Assembly: GCA_039090855.1 (NCBI GenBank)
Contig: CM076990.1
Location: forward strand, 200,823,232-200,887,231
Direction: 5' to 3'
Length of the DNA stretch: 64,000 nt
Source of the DNA: Macrothele yani
Taxonomy: Eukaryota > Arthropoda > Arachnida > Araneae > Macrothelidae
In this document: positions 32,136-42,983 of the stretch, piece by piece
How the letters are laid out: every line of letters begins with the position of its first letter
Numbering within the stretch: the stretch's first letter is position 1
Program-made: the position numbers and the translations under genes
Notes under the pieces: model-generated
The model's database searches: none
Told to the model about the DNA's origin: nothing
Seen by the model: only the letters and a program-made list of their open reading frames with translations

Positions 32136-33099
32136 CTGGAAGAAAAAATATTGGTAATTGAAATTTTACAATCTTCGAAAATATTGAAAAATATAAAAAT
32201 GCAAAGTACCTTTTCACTGCTAGTGACAGTTTACAAGTTTTTTTCTCTTTATTTGGTTAGCCAAATATTTGCTTAGAACCTTTGCAAATCATAAATTGTG
32301 AAGTATCTAGTTTCAAACTTTTATAAAAATATTTATACCAGTTGTTCAAAATTCCATACACTGTGTGTGTGTGCTATAGAAACCATAAATACACAAAAGC
32401 ACATACTAATAACAGTAAGCAAAATAAAACTTGTCCTTACCTGCAAATGGCATTCAAACAGAAGTTAGGAACAGAAAAATAATTGAATGCTTTATATTTA
32501 TTGGCCTTTTTTTCCATCATATTTAGAAATTATACATTGGCACAGTCTGCACAGCACAGTACACAGTAAAAAAAGTAGAATATGAATACATTGTTAACAG
32601 TAAGTTATACAACAGAATTCTGAAAACCTTAGGCTGACATTCCAAACCTTTCAGTTATGTTTGGAATAGCAGCCTAATTAGGTCCTATGAGAACAGTAAA
32701 GGTTATAAGCAGCCACCATTACTTAACATTCATTGTTATTTAAAGGAATTAATTTTCATCAGAAAAAATGCTTTAATTTTTTTTTCTATTTTTTATTAAC
32801 TTTGATTTTGTTTTGCTTCCATTTTTTGTTGCCGCTCCTTCAAAAAAGAATCTACATACACCCCTGCTACAGTTGTTTGTATATACAGTAAGAACTATAA
32901 ATGCAATTGAATAGCTTATTGGTATTTATTATCTATCTGTATAACTGAGTAGGAATTTTATCTTCTGTACAACTAGTACAATGTGTAAAACTGATTTTCT
33001 CATCATGTTGAACTTTTCTTCATGATGTTGAAGGTGTACATCAAAGGTTCTTTTAAGTGTGTGTCTAAAGAACTTCATATTTTGAATCATTTTCTAAAG

Positions 33100-34195
33100 A
33101 TGAAAAAACCATGAGGAATAACCACTCACCATAAAGATCATGGTAACCTCCAATGGACCAAACACTTCCAACACGTCAATTCATCGTGATGTAACTGGGC
33201 TTCCACAGGTTTACAGACCTCTTGCTTACGCTTCTTATTTTCGGGTGTGAAACATCGTTTTTTTCTTTCTTTCCTTTGCCTTATAGTATGTTACTATAAT
33301 GCTTGTCAATTCGATAAAAATCATACATACAACTCATTCATACAATTCAAGTAAAAACTATGTACATAAACGTTACATTCACAGGTGATTAAACCTTAGT
33401 CAACTCTAATTATGGAACTCCTCCTTCTGTTTCACAACCTCTGCTACTCCCACTGAAATTGTCACACCCATTCAGCCCCGCACATCCAATCCTCTAGTAC
33501 TTTCGACAGATCCCTGTCATCTTCAGGAGGCAGGTGTGTCTCATCCGCCCACCGCAGCTCAAGTGAGCAGAGCCATCGAGGCCTGGGCTCCAGTCGCTAT
33601 CTCTGAATCGTTGTGTCTCTGGCGCCATCTATTGTCCCTGCTGCTCTTTTTTCTCTCTTTCTTTTTACGCTGCTGTTCAACACAACGATTCAGAGATAGC
33701 GACAGGAGCCCAGGCCTCGATGGCTCTGCTCACTTGAGCTGCGGTGGGCGGATGAGACACACCTGCCTCCTGAAGATGACAGGGATCTGTCGAAAGTACT
33801 AGAGGATTGGATGTGCGGGGCTGAATGGGTGTGACAATTGCAGTGGGAGTAGCAGAGGTTGTGAAACAGAAGGAGGAGTTCCATAATTAGAGTTGACTAA
33901 GGTTTAATCACCTGTGAATGTAAGGTTTATGTACATAGTTTTTACTTGAATTGTATGAATGAGTTGTATGTATGATTTTTATCGAATTGACAAGCATTAT
34001 AGTAACATACTATAAGGCAAAGGAAAGAAAGAAAAAAACGATGTTTCACACCCGAAAATAAGAAGCGTAAGCAAGAGGTCTGTAAACCTGTGGAAGCCCA
34101 GTTACATCACGATGAATTGACGTGTTGGAAGTGTTTGGTCCATTGGAGGTTACCATGATCTTTATGGTGAGGGGTATTCCTCATGGTTTTTTCAT
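33100..34195. repeat. Foldback element with 517-bp near-perfect arms
   Basis: The left arm 33100-33616 and right arm 33680-34195 are reverse complements with only a handful of mismatches by eye (for example near 33124, 33377, 33456 and 33592). The spacer is 63 bp (33617-33679). A 12-bp direct repeat, ATTTTCTAAAGA, occurs at 33089-33100 and 34260-34271. It could be a target duplication if about 64 bp right of the arm belong to the element. No coding frame is recognised. The arms are more GC-rich near the centre. Confidence 0.85.
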
Positions 34196-34751
34196 TTATG
34201 AATTGCACGTAAACTATGCGCACTTTGCAAGAGGTTAATACCTTAAAAGTGCAAATATAATTTTCTAAAGAGCTGTTCTTGTGACCTTCAGTTGATACAT
34301 GTTCAAAACTTCATGTTATTGCAATATGACATCATTCATTTGAAAGTCAAGTCGATTCATTTGAAAGTCATCAAGATAACAAACCAAAGCAGGTTCAAGT
34401 AGTTACTGATATTTATTGTAGGCTTCAAAAAGAATAGTCTAATGACTACATGAAACCACAGCAAACACTCGCCTTGGTCTTAGACAATGTCCTCAATAAA
34501 TTTGTGAGACTTTGCTGCCCCAGAGACAAATGTTACACTTATTAACTTTGTCAGCTGAATGGATAGTAGCTTCATTTGAGAACAAACATTACATGGCTAC
34601 AGCATATTGATTGCAAATTATACATCACTGAGAGCTGCAACATTCCCAATGAAAATAAGCTGGACAATACAGTTTATCATTAAGTTTAATCTTACACAAG
34701 AGTGGATCCCTGCATTTACATTTCAGTCAGGTGTGAAGATCTCATAAATTT

Positions 34752-34953
34752 TGTGATTTTATTGTATTGTATTCTAATATTAACGTATCAGAAGTTGGCA
34801 GCAGTCCTCATTGTATACATATGCTGTGAGTGATCTCCATTCGACTTAGCGAGGAAATGAAACATATGTGGTTAACAGGACAGACATATTTCTTTTGTTA
34901 ATAAAAGCCTAATTAAATGAAGGTGAGTTTTAGTGTTATTACTTTTTTCAACA
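34752..34953 (+). repeat. 5' LTR of Ty3/gypsy element
   Basis: Starts TGTGATTTTATTGTATTG and ends TTTTTTCAACA. It contains GTTAATAAAAGCC, a likely polyadenylation signal. About 15 bp shorter than the 3' LTR; it lacks the GTATGTTAATGGTGT-like piece present at about 38628-38641. Confidence 0.85.
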
Positions 34954-34989
34954 AGTGTATTAACAAAAGAGAAGAAGATATAAATAATC

Positions 34990-35770
34990 ATGGACAAGTA
35001 TTTACGACTGGAGAGATTTGATGTGGAGCCATCTGCCACATCTGCTGAGAGGCAGTGGGTACATTGGAAGCAAATGCTTGAAAACTTCTTGGGCTACATT
35101 GATGGAGTATCTGAAAACAGTAAATTGCAACTATTAACTAATTATGTCGCACCTAATGTATTTCAGTATATCAGTTAATGTAAAACTTATATTGATGCTA
35201 TAGCTATTTTGGAATCTTTATATGTTAGGCCTAACAACGAGATCTATGCCCGACATAGTTTGGCTACACGACGTCAACTGGCCAAGGAGTCTACAGATCA
35301 ATATTTTCAGGTCTTAAAACAAATGAGCAAAGATTGCTACTTTAAAAGTGTCTTGCCTGAGCAAAATAAGAATGAATACATTAGAGATGCCTTCATTAGC
35401 AGATTGAAGTGTGCTCGCATACGTCAGTGACTTTTAGAAAACACGTTTCTCTCTCTAGAAGCTGCTTTCGACCAAGCTAGGGCTTTGGAAATGGCAGAAC
35501 AACACTCTGCTTCATACTCGGGACTCATGGATGCTGTAGCTGCTACTCACATAAATGATTGTGATGAGATAAATACTGGTACATCTATTACGACAACTGC
35601 TGCTTTGACTGGAACAGACAGGTGCTATTTTTGTTGAAGAAATCGCTACCCTAGAACGTCTTGCCCTGCCAGAAATGTTCCATGTCAAACATGTGGGAAG
35701 AAAGGACACTTTCAGAGAGTTTGCAAATCAAAAACTACTAGACCTATTACAGTCACCTCTGCTTCATCTG
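34990..35770 (+). pseudogene. gag relic of Ty3/gypsy element
   Basis: MDKYLRLERFDVEPSATSAE opens a capsid-like region (TSAERQWVHWKQMLENFLGY, then ILESLYVRPNNEIYARH and RRQLAKESTDQYFQ). A zinc-knuckle region lies at about 35625-35720 (CYFC then CQTCGKKGHFQRVC). In-frame stops lie near 35176, 35428 and 35635; at 35428 TGA stands where CGA (Arg) would continue the sequence. Confidence 0.8.
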
Positions 35771-35778
35771 CCTCAGTT

Positions 35779-38537
35779 TTGGCTGCTGCACCTACCTGCC
35801 TTTCAAAGTCTACAATAGCAATTAAAATAAACAAAGTAAAGGTGAATGCTCTAATAGATACAGGAAGTTCATTAAGTTTTATTGATCAGACCCTTGTAAA
35901 TAAATGCCATATACAAGTACTAAATTATAGTGGCAAAGTCGCAATGACCAACTCCTCACTATTCACCAAAGTTATAGGCCATTGTAGAGTTAATATTGAA
36001 ATGAAGGGAAACACTTATAAAAACAGTGATGTTAATTATTAGAGATCTTTGCTCTGATGCCATAATCGGACTAGATGTACTACAGTGTCATGCCTATGTG
36101 GAAATTGCTCTCCATGGTTTACAGCCTCCACCCAGGATTTGTGGCTTGACCGTTGCAAATGTGCCTCCAGTTTCTCTATTTGCTAACCTTACTTCGGATT
36201 GTGTGCCTATAGCTACAAAGTCTAGAATACACTCAAAAGGTGATAGTCAGTTTCTAGCTGCAGAAATTGAAAAGCTCCTACATGAAGGTGTGATTGAGCC
36301 TAGTAATTATCCGTGGTGTGCTCAGGATTTAGTGGTTAGAGGAGAAAATCACAAAGCTTAGATGGTTGTAGATTATTCACAAACCATAAATAAATTCAAA
36401 ATGTTGGATGCTTACCCGCTACCTAGAGTAGAAGATATATTTGCTAAAGTTTCAGCAAACAAGGTGTACAGTGTCATAGATCTGAAAAGTGCATATCACC
36501 AAGTACCCATCCTGGAGTCTGAGAAGCCATATACTGGTTTCAAAGCCTGTGGGAAGCCACACCAATTCCTACGCATTTCCTTCGGAGTTACAAATGGAGT
36601 GGCTTGTTTTCAAAGAGTGATCGATAGAATTGTCCAGGATGAGAACCTAGAAAATGTTTTTCCATACCTGGATGACGTTAGTGTTTGTGGGAAAAATCAA
36701 AATGATCATGACAGGAATCTGGCAAAGTTCCTAGCTGTGTTGAGAAAAATAATCTCACGTTGAACAGGGAAAAATGTCAGTTTTCTGTTAGGACTGTGAA
36801 TTTACTTGGGTATATAATCTCTAACAAAACTATCAAGCCAGACCCGAACCGACTGGTACCTCTTCTTGATCTATCTATACCTAAAGATGAAGCTTGCTTA
36901 CGACGTGCTCTGGGTATGTTTTCACACTACAGTAAATGGATACCTAGATTCTTCGAAAAGATTCGACCTTTAGTGCAAAACAAATGCTTTCCTCTATCTG
37001 AAGAAGCTACTTCAGTATTTTGTGCTTGGAAAATTGACGGGGCTAAAGCGGCACTAGTTGCAATAGATGACAGAATACCTTTTCGGGTAGAAACTGATGC
37101 ATTTAATTTTACTATAGTCGCTTCTCTGAGCCAAGCAGGAAGACCTGTTACTTTCTTCTCTAGAACCCTCAGCAGGTCTGAACAGTGACACTCTTCAACA
37201 GAAAAGGAAGCTTATGCCATTATTGAATCATTACATAATTGGCGGCCTTACTTGATTGGTAGGCATTTTGAAGTAATTACCAATCAACATTCTGTCTCGT
37301 TTGTGTTCGATCAGTATCATTCAAGGAAAATAAAACTGAAAAGATCTTGAGATGGCATCTAGAATTCGCTTGTTTCAAGTTTGATATAATCTACAGACCT
37401 GGGAATGAGAATGCGCCCGCTGATACCCTTTCGAGAATAACATCTGCGACAAACCAGGCCACGAATCTTAGTGCCTTACATGAGGCTCTTTGCCACCCTG
37501 GAATACCACGAATGAGTCATTGGGTTCGCACAAAAAAAACTACCTTATTCTATTGAAGATGAAAAAAATATCATTAACTTATGCTCTGTTTGTGCAGAAC
37601 TAAAGCCACATTTTAACCAACACCAAGTGAAACTAATAAAAGCTACGTCTCATTTTGAGAGACTAAATCTAGATTTCAATGGTCCTTTACCAGGGAAGTC
37701 TCGAAATCAGTATCTCCTCACCATTGTAGATGAATACTCAAGGTTTCCTTTCGCTCTACCATGTACTGATGTTTCGACTGCCACTGTGATGAGACTTTTA
37801 AAAAACCTGTTTTCTGTATTTGGGCTGCCTGCTTATATACATTCTGATAGAGGAGCATCATTTATGTCTCAAGAACTAAAGTCATTTCTAAATTCACATA
37901 TCGTTACTACTAGTCAAACCACCCCCTTCAATCCTAGAGGGAACGGACGAGGTGAAAGGTACAATGGGATAATATGGAAGACTATAACACTTGCCCTCAG
38001 GTCTAATAACATGAAAACTGAGCAGTAGGAGGAGGTACTGGACCATGGTATGCACTCTATTCGCTCTCTTCTGTGCACGTCAACAAATGCAACCCCACAC
38101 GAGAGGATGTTTAACCACTCTAGAAGATCTTCTAATGGGAGTTCAATTCCAACCTGGTTAAGTACTGTAAATCTGGTCCTGTTCTTTTGAAAAAGAACGT
38201 TTGCTTTAGTAAATATGACCCTCTTGCAGAAGAGGTAGAGCTAATAGAATATAACTCTGATTATGCCTTTGTCAGATTCCCTGATGGGCGAGAAACTACT
38301 GTTTCAACTCGGCATCTAGCTCCTACAGGAGAAAACAGAGAGGTGAATGGTTTTCAGAGACAAGAAATCCTTCAAACTTCTGACTCGGCACCTGCTAGTA
38401 ATCTTGAATATGGGACTAATGTAGTTGAGGCTAACGAATTATCACTGACTGCTACTGAGGACTCTGATGAAGCACTGCGCCCTACTCGTTCCAGACGCCA
38501 ACCTGCATACCTGTCTGACTATGTAACTAATTTTTAG
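35779..38537 (+). pseudogene. pol relic of Ty3/gypsy element (PR-RT-RH-IN)
   Basis: An aspartic protease with LIDTGSSLSFID lies near 35851-35886. The RT has DLKSAYHQVPI (36480-36512) and the catalytic FPYLDDVSVCG (about 36658-36690). RNase H follows, including EKEAYAIIESLHNW (37203-37244). The integrase begins with a zinc-binding H..H..C segment (LHEALCHPG, 37480-37500) and has a catalytic core with LNLDFNGPLP, IVDEYSRFPFA, SDRGASFMSQ and TPFNPRGNGRGERYNG (37640-37965), then a C-terminal part to 38537. Stops at 36359, 37186 and 38026 and frameshifts disable it. Confidence 0.88.
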
Positions 38538-38548
38538 AGAGGGGTGAA

Positions 38549-38765
38549 TGTGATATTATTGTATTGTATTCTAATATTAATGTATCAGAAGTTGGAAACA
38601 GTCCTCATTGTATACATCCGCTGTGAGTATGTTAATGGTGTGATCTCCGTTCGCCTTAGCAAGGAAATGAAACATATGTGGTCAACACAACAGCCGTATT
38701 TCATTTGTTAATAAAAGCCTAATTAAATAAAAGTGAGTTTTAGTGTTATTACATTTTTCTCAACA
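38549..38765 (+). repeat. 3' LTR of Ty3/gypsy element
   Basis: Starts TGTGATATTATTGTATTG and ends TTTTTCTCAACA; homologous to 34752-34953 along its length with scattered substitutions and a short extra piece. Confidence 0.85.
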
Positions 38766-38993
38766 CATTTTCCATTGTTTTGTCACTCACAAAAGGTTGG
38801 AATATAACATCTTACATGTAAATACAGATGTTAGTTAGCATGTTTCAAGCCTTATAATCAATAAACATATTATGCATTTTTACATCTGCATATTTAGAGA
38901 CAAGAAAGCTCTCCATTTTGTAGTGTTATTAAAAACAAATAAAGATTTTTGTTCTTTGAATAAAGCTCATGTTGAAACTTAGCAACAAAATAC

Positions 38994-39033
38994 TTCCTGA
39001 AGAAGGAGAAGAGTTTTCTATGAAAATTTGGAA
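38994..39033 (+). ncRNA. Hammerhead-like core in the mini-PLE
   Basis: CTGAAGA (38997-39003), 19 nt ending in G, then AAAATTTGG, so that GAAA is present. Flanking TTC and GGA can pair over 3 bp as helix I. Helix II is weak (about 4 bp). Confidence 0.45.
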
Positions 39034-39049
39034 TTAAAATAAAATATTT

Positions 39050-40866
39050 ACACATGCATACATATCACTAAGCTGTTCTCTGAGATTCAGAGGTTAGCTC
39101 CACACAAAAATACAAACTACCAGATAAATTTTTAACTGATTATTTACTTACTGTTGCTGTATAAAACTTAAAAATTGCGGGCGGTTTTTGTAAGAGATGG
39201 GTTTGCCTCCTCGGGTCACTCCATGGGCAACAATGACACACAGAACATCAACAAGGGCCTCTGTGAACCTTGGAGAGGTGCCAGCAAGTTCTGTGTGACA
39301 TTGGCAAAAAGAGCCCAACTCACTGGGTTTTGTTCCAAAATCCTTAGGTTGAATAATCAACTGGAGCCATCAGCTGTGGGCTAATGCCCCACACTGGTGT
39401 ACTTACCTTTTTAAAAAGACACAAAGAAAGCATACCCTGGACTTTAGTGTGGAATATGGTGGATCTACCACACTTGAGAAGGACGGTCCACTGCAGAAAC
39501 AATTTGGAGACGGTAAACGGAGAAAGAGATATCGGCTGAGTGTAAAATTGGTGTATGAAATACTAGAGGTATAAATGGCAAGATGAATAAGGTGATTGAA
39601 GAGATGAATACGTACAGATTCGATGTGCTGTGTGTCAGTGAAACCAAAAAGAAGAAAATTGAGATAGAAAAAGTGAATAGAACAGTGAGTGTGTGGTCTA
39701 GAGTATTGGATTATATGAGAGGGCAAGCTGGAGTAGGTGTGATTTTAAGTGAAAAGATGAAGAACAACTTGATTCACTATAGCTGCATAAGTGAAAGAAT
39801 TGTTTGGATTCATTTGAAAGTGAAACTTCAGAGAATAGTAATTGTTGTAGTCTATGCTCCTTCTGATAGGAATGAAGATTTCTGGAATGAGCTAAAAGCT
39901 GTTTTGAGCCAGTTTAGTGCTAAAGAGGAAGTCATAGAAGTCACACCAACTCTAGCATTGAAAGTCGGGGGATTTCAATGCTAGAGTAAGTGTGCAGAAT
40001 GTAATTTCTGACGATGTTCTGGGTAAGTTTAATGATATCCTTGTGTGAATGATAATGGTAAAAGATTAATTGAACTCTGTATTGAGAATGGTTTGTATGT
40101 ATCTAATACATTTTTCAACAACAAGTATATCCACACATATACTTGGGAAAATCGTACTCTTGGTCAAAAGAGTGTGATAGATTTTGTTGTTTATGATCAG
40201 CATCTGAAACACTTAGTTGTTGACACTCATGTGATGAGAGGTGCAGATATTGGCTCTGTTCACTACTTGGTAGTGTCATGAGTGAAACTGAATGTTGGTT
40301 GGAGGAAAAGGAATAGGAAGAGGCATAGGATGGAAAGAATGAAGGTTGTAAGGCTACCTGAAATTCATCAAATGTTATTTTAATTTACTCAGAGAACGAA
40401 TGAAGGAGCTAAAGTCATGTGAGAGGGATGCAGAAAAGAAGTGGGAATGTTTTAAGAACTGTGTTGTCACTGCTGCTGAAGAAGTCTGTGGTACCACAAT
40501 AGTGGGTAACAATAGAGGTGATGCTTGGTGGAATTGTGAGATTGAAGAGGCAGTAAAGAGAAAGAAGGAAGCCTATTTGAGAATGTTGCAAGGTAGAGTT
40601 TCTGTGGATGATTTTCACTGTAAGAAGTGTGAAGCAGCTAAGCTGGTTTGCCAGAGTAAGGCAAAATATAGGAAGGAGGAGGTGGAAAGGCATGAATTGC
40701 CTTTTTGGAAAGAAAGGAAGACTTTCTGGAAGTACATGAGACTCGGGAAAAATAGGGGAAACAAAGTTGTAAGCTGTGTGAAGAATATGATCAGGGAAAT
40801 GATATGGGAGCCCAATGAATTAAGTGAAAGATGGGATGAATACTTCTGTGAGTTATTAGATCAAGA
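39050..40866. mobile_element. 5'-inverted LINE (RTE-like) insertion
   Basis: An exact 14-bp duplication, AAAATAAAATATTT (39036-39049, 40867-40880), bounds it. The low-coordinate part (39050-39165) is the element's 3' end on the minus strand. It matches 46560-46660 (CTGAGATTCAGAGGTTAGCTC) and includes a short ATGT-type tail. From about 39170 the 5' part runs in the opposite direction on the plus strand and ends inside the coding region at the right border. This is the structure produced by twin priming. Confidence 0.85.
39583..40866 (+). pseudogene. LINE apurinic-type endonuclease domain (RTE-like), inverted segment
   Basis: Translation shows TYRFDVLCVSETK, AGVGVILSEKMKNN, IVVVYAPSDRN, GDFNARV (39970-39990), TYTWENRTLGQKSVIDFVV and MRGADIGS followed by HYLV. 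These are the ordered motifs of an APE-type endonuclease. The next part (40400-40866) is the linker up to RWDEYFCELL; the RT itself is missing because the segment ends there. A 24-nt insertion just before GDFNARV breaks the frame. Confidence 0.85.
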
Positions 40867-41324
40867 AAAATAAAATATTTTCTGGAAGAAAATTCCATAT
40901 TAGAAATTTAATTGAGATTTTTGTGAAAAGTTTTTTTTAGTTCTTTAATTTTTTACTAATCTGTTTTCTTTCAGAGATTCTGTGGATGGAATCCTTAAAT
41001 TTGATTTTGTATAGGATTGATGCTGTATCCAGGTCACTGGTCAAACTTTATAAAAGTTGAATAAAAATATGACATATTTACACTATATTTACAGTATATG
41101 TCTTGTCATTTTTAGGTTAAAAAATTCTCAAACTTCAATGAAGAACGTCCTCAGTTCACAGTTGTTGAACTTCACCCTATGCATTTTTGAAACTCCATCA
41201 TTTTCATCTTCGGGGGCTATATTGGCATCTTTGTTTTCCATAAACTTCTGCTCTGTTGAGTCTTGTTGATATTGAGGCTGCCCATGTGATACTGAATGGG
41301 GTTTTTTTGTAAGTCTTTCACACA

Positions 41325-41450
41325 TTTTGTCCTTTCTAAAAGAGGACAAAATGTATGGAAAGGGTATTGAGAAAATGGACCTTTTTTTCTTCTTTCTAAA
41401 GAAGGTCAAAATACATTGAAAGGCTATTGGGAAGAAGGAAACCTGGTGTG
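41325..41450 (+). repeat. Short imperfect tandem duplication (about 60 bp units)
   Basis: TTTCTAAAAGAGGACAAAAT..GGAAAGGGTATTGAGAA is followed by TTTCTAAAGAAGGTCAAAAT..TGAAAGGCTATTGGGAA. It lies in otherwise featureless intron DNA. Confidence 0.6.
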
Positions 41451-41668
41451 AATTTCTGTTTACTTTACACATTTTTTTTTATGTCATTTAGATATTTATG
41501 GGATATAACTCAAAATTCAAAGTGTATTAATATTAAAAACCTTGCAAAATATAACATAAGTAGTATGATGTAATTTAAAGAGAATTTATGATGCATCTAT
41601 TAAGAATATATTTATTTTAAAACTATTCAACATTAATGAACTCAGACTGGAAAAGTAAAAACTGTTAC

Positions 41669-41782
41669 CTAACTGACACTGGTTCCCTTGCCATCCAGGA
41701 TCACACAGGCATCGGTAACCATTCACAAGGTCAAGACATGTTCCTCCATTAAGGCATGGACTGGATTCACACTCATTGATAT
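41669..41782 (-). CDS. Jagged/Serrate-like Notch ligand, exon for EGF repeat 5
   Basis: A 114-bp, phase 1-1 exon with acceptor TTATTCAG and donor GTAACA. It encodes one EGF repeat, [20 protein letters not shown] then [16 protein letters not shown], with six cysteines and the calcium-binding N-terminal pattern. It joins in frame to 45123-45236 (upstream) and 31801-32135 (downstream). Confidence 0.9.
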
Positions 41783-42384
41783 CTGAATAAACAAGCAGGA
41801 AAATTAATTTTATATCAGTGATAAAAAGTAAATTTTCTGTTCCCTATAAAATCATAAATGCATTGATACACTTTTGGGGAAAAAAGAGGAAAGGAAGGGA
41901 GATATAAAGCATATATCTATGGTAGAAGGGGTATTAAATTCAATAGAAATATTAATTTTTAAAACAAATTTTCCAGAAGAAAATCTTTGTTTCAAAACAA
42001 TAGAATTACTCTTGCAGTCCATGCAGAACAAGATGCTACAATCAAGCACAAAGTCTCAGCATGAAAATGATGCATGACAACAACTGCTTCATACCCAAAA
42101 CCAATGGTTCCCAGACTAACACCTGCTACAATAATTCTATACTTATTAAATCTATCCTGCAAGGTCATACTGGTATTATTGGTTCAAAAATCTTCTATTG
42201 GCCAAACTACCAAAGACAAGCAGCGAGCAAGTACATATTAAAACACCCAGAGTCACAAACTCTATGTGGTAATTTAACACTTACACAACACTGTTAACAG
42301 TATTCGGGCCAACCAACTACTGAATTATTTGTAACATTTTCCTAAGTTGAAATTTTTATTATATTATGTCAGATCACATTCTAT

Positions 42385-42722
42385 GAGAGGCAATATGAAA
42401 GTAATGCCTTCTGTTTTTTTCCTGTCAAACTAGGCATGCTAAGCTTCTGCATCATGGAGTGAAAACTAGTCTCTAATTCCACTACAGTGAGTGGCACTAT
42501 GATTAGTCATTCAGCATGGCACAAAAAAAAAATGATGGATGTTGTGGATGGATGTATGAAGCAGAGAGTGTTGATTTAATTTCTAATATCATGAATCTAA
42601 CTGGAATTTATGCACATCTGGAAACTGTGTTTGGTGATGATACTCTTAACATCAGCGTAGTCAAACATTGGATCAGACACTTTATGAGCGCGGTGAAATC
42701 AATAGCGAAGACAAGCCCCTAA
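42385..42722 (+). pseudogene. mariner-type transposase N-terminal relic
   Basis: A terminal-looking sequence, GAGAGGCAATATGAAAGTAATGCC-type (about 42385-42410), precedes a 68-codon frame (42516-42722). The frame has GIYAHLETVFGDDTLNIS and VKHWIRHFMS, resembling the paired helix-turn-helix N-terminus of mariner-group transposases. The catalytic domain is absent. Confidence 0.5.
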
Positions 42723-42740
42723 ATAATTTACATCTTGAAG

Positions 42741-42873
42741 TTACTTACCTTTACTCCAAAAATCTTTAGGAGGTTTTCGTCTCTACACATTTTCAACACA
42801 TATTATTCTTAGTTACATTGGAAATGTGTAGAGACGAAAACCTCCTAAAGATTTTTGGAATAAAGGTGAGTAA
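42741..42873. repeat. Hairpin 1: 52-bp arms
   Basis: Arms 42741-42792 and 42822-42873 are complementary with two mismatches. The loop is 29 nt. No flanking direct repeat found. Confidence 0.9.
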
Positions 42874-42881
42874 ACTCCAAC

Positions 42882-42983
42882 CTAGTTTTCCAACATCAGA
42901 TTCTTTGCACAATTCATGTGCTGTGAAAATCGACCACATGACAGCACATGAATTGTGCAAAGAATCTGATGTTGGAAAACTAG
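42882..42983. repeat. Hairpin 2: 43-bp perfect arms
   Basis: Arms 42882-42924 and 42941-42983 are perfectly complementary. The loop is 16 nt. It begins 8 bp after hairpin 1 ends and its arm sequence is unrelated to that of hairpin 1. Confidence 0.9.

Larger units (their letters stand above)
34752..38765 (+). mobile_element. Ty3/gypsy LTR retrotransposon
   Basis: Two direct LTRs (34752-34953 and 38549-38765) flank gag and pol relics on the plus strand. A purine-rich tract, GAGAGGGGTGAA (38537-38548), directly precedes the 3' LTR and would prime plus-strand synthesis. pol order is protease, reverse transcriptase, RNase H, integrase, as in Ty3/gypsy. No envelope gene is present. I could not pair a convincing target-site duplication. 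Confidence 0.9.
38953..40914 (+). mobile_element. Mini Penelope-like element (family B) split by a LINE
   Basis: An exact 10-bp repeat, AGATTTTTGT, lies at 38943-38952 and 40915-40924. Inside it, the family-B leader (TTGAATAAAGCTCATGTTGA, 38956) is followed after about 20 nt directly by the family-B 3' end (CCTGAAGAAGG.. to AAATAAAATATTT). The 3' end resumes after the LINE at 40881 (TCTGGAAGAAAATTCC). No coding region: leader plus 3' end only. Confidence 0.65.
32136..41668 (-). other. Jagged-like gene intron (EGF 5 to EGF 6 exons)
   Basis: A 9.5-kb intron holding the large foldback (33100-34195), the Ty3/gypsy element (34752-38765) and the mini-PLE with its nested LINE (38953-40914). Positions 32136-33099, 34272-34751 and 40925-41668 have no recognisable gene; the last includes a tandem duplication at about 41330-41450. 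Confidence 0.75.

Noticed and set aside
41128..41472. 114-codon minus-strand frame
   Set aside because: Composed partly of a tandem duplication and homopolymers, without known motifs or splice signals.
42741..42983. microRNA precursors
   Set aside because: Arms are longer and more perfectly paired than animal pre-miRNAs, with no evidence of mature products; described as hairpins only.
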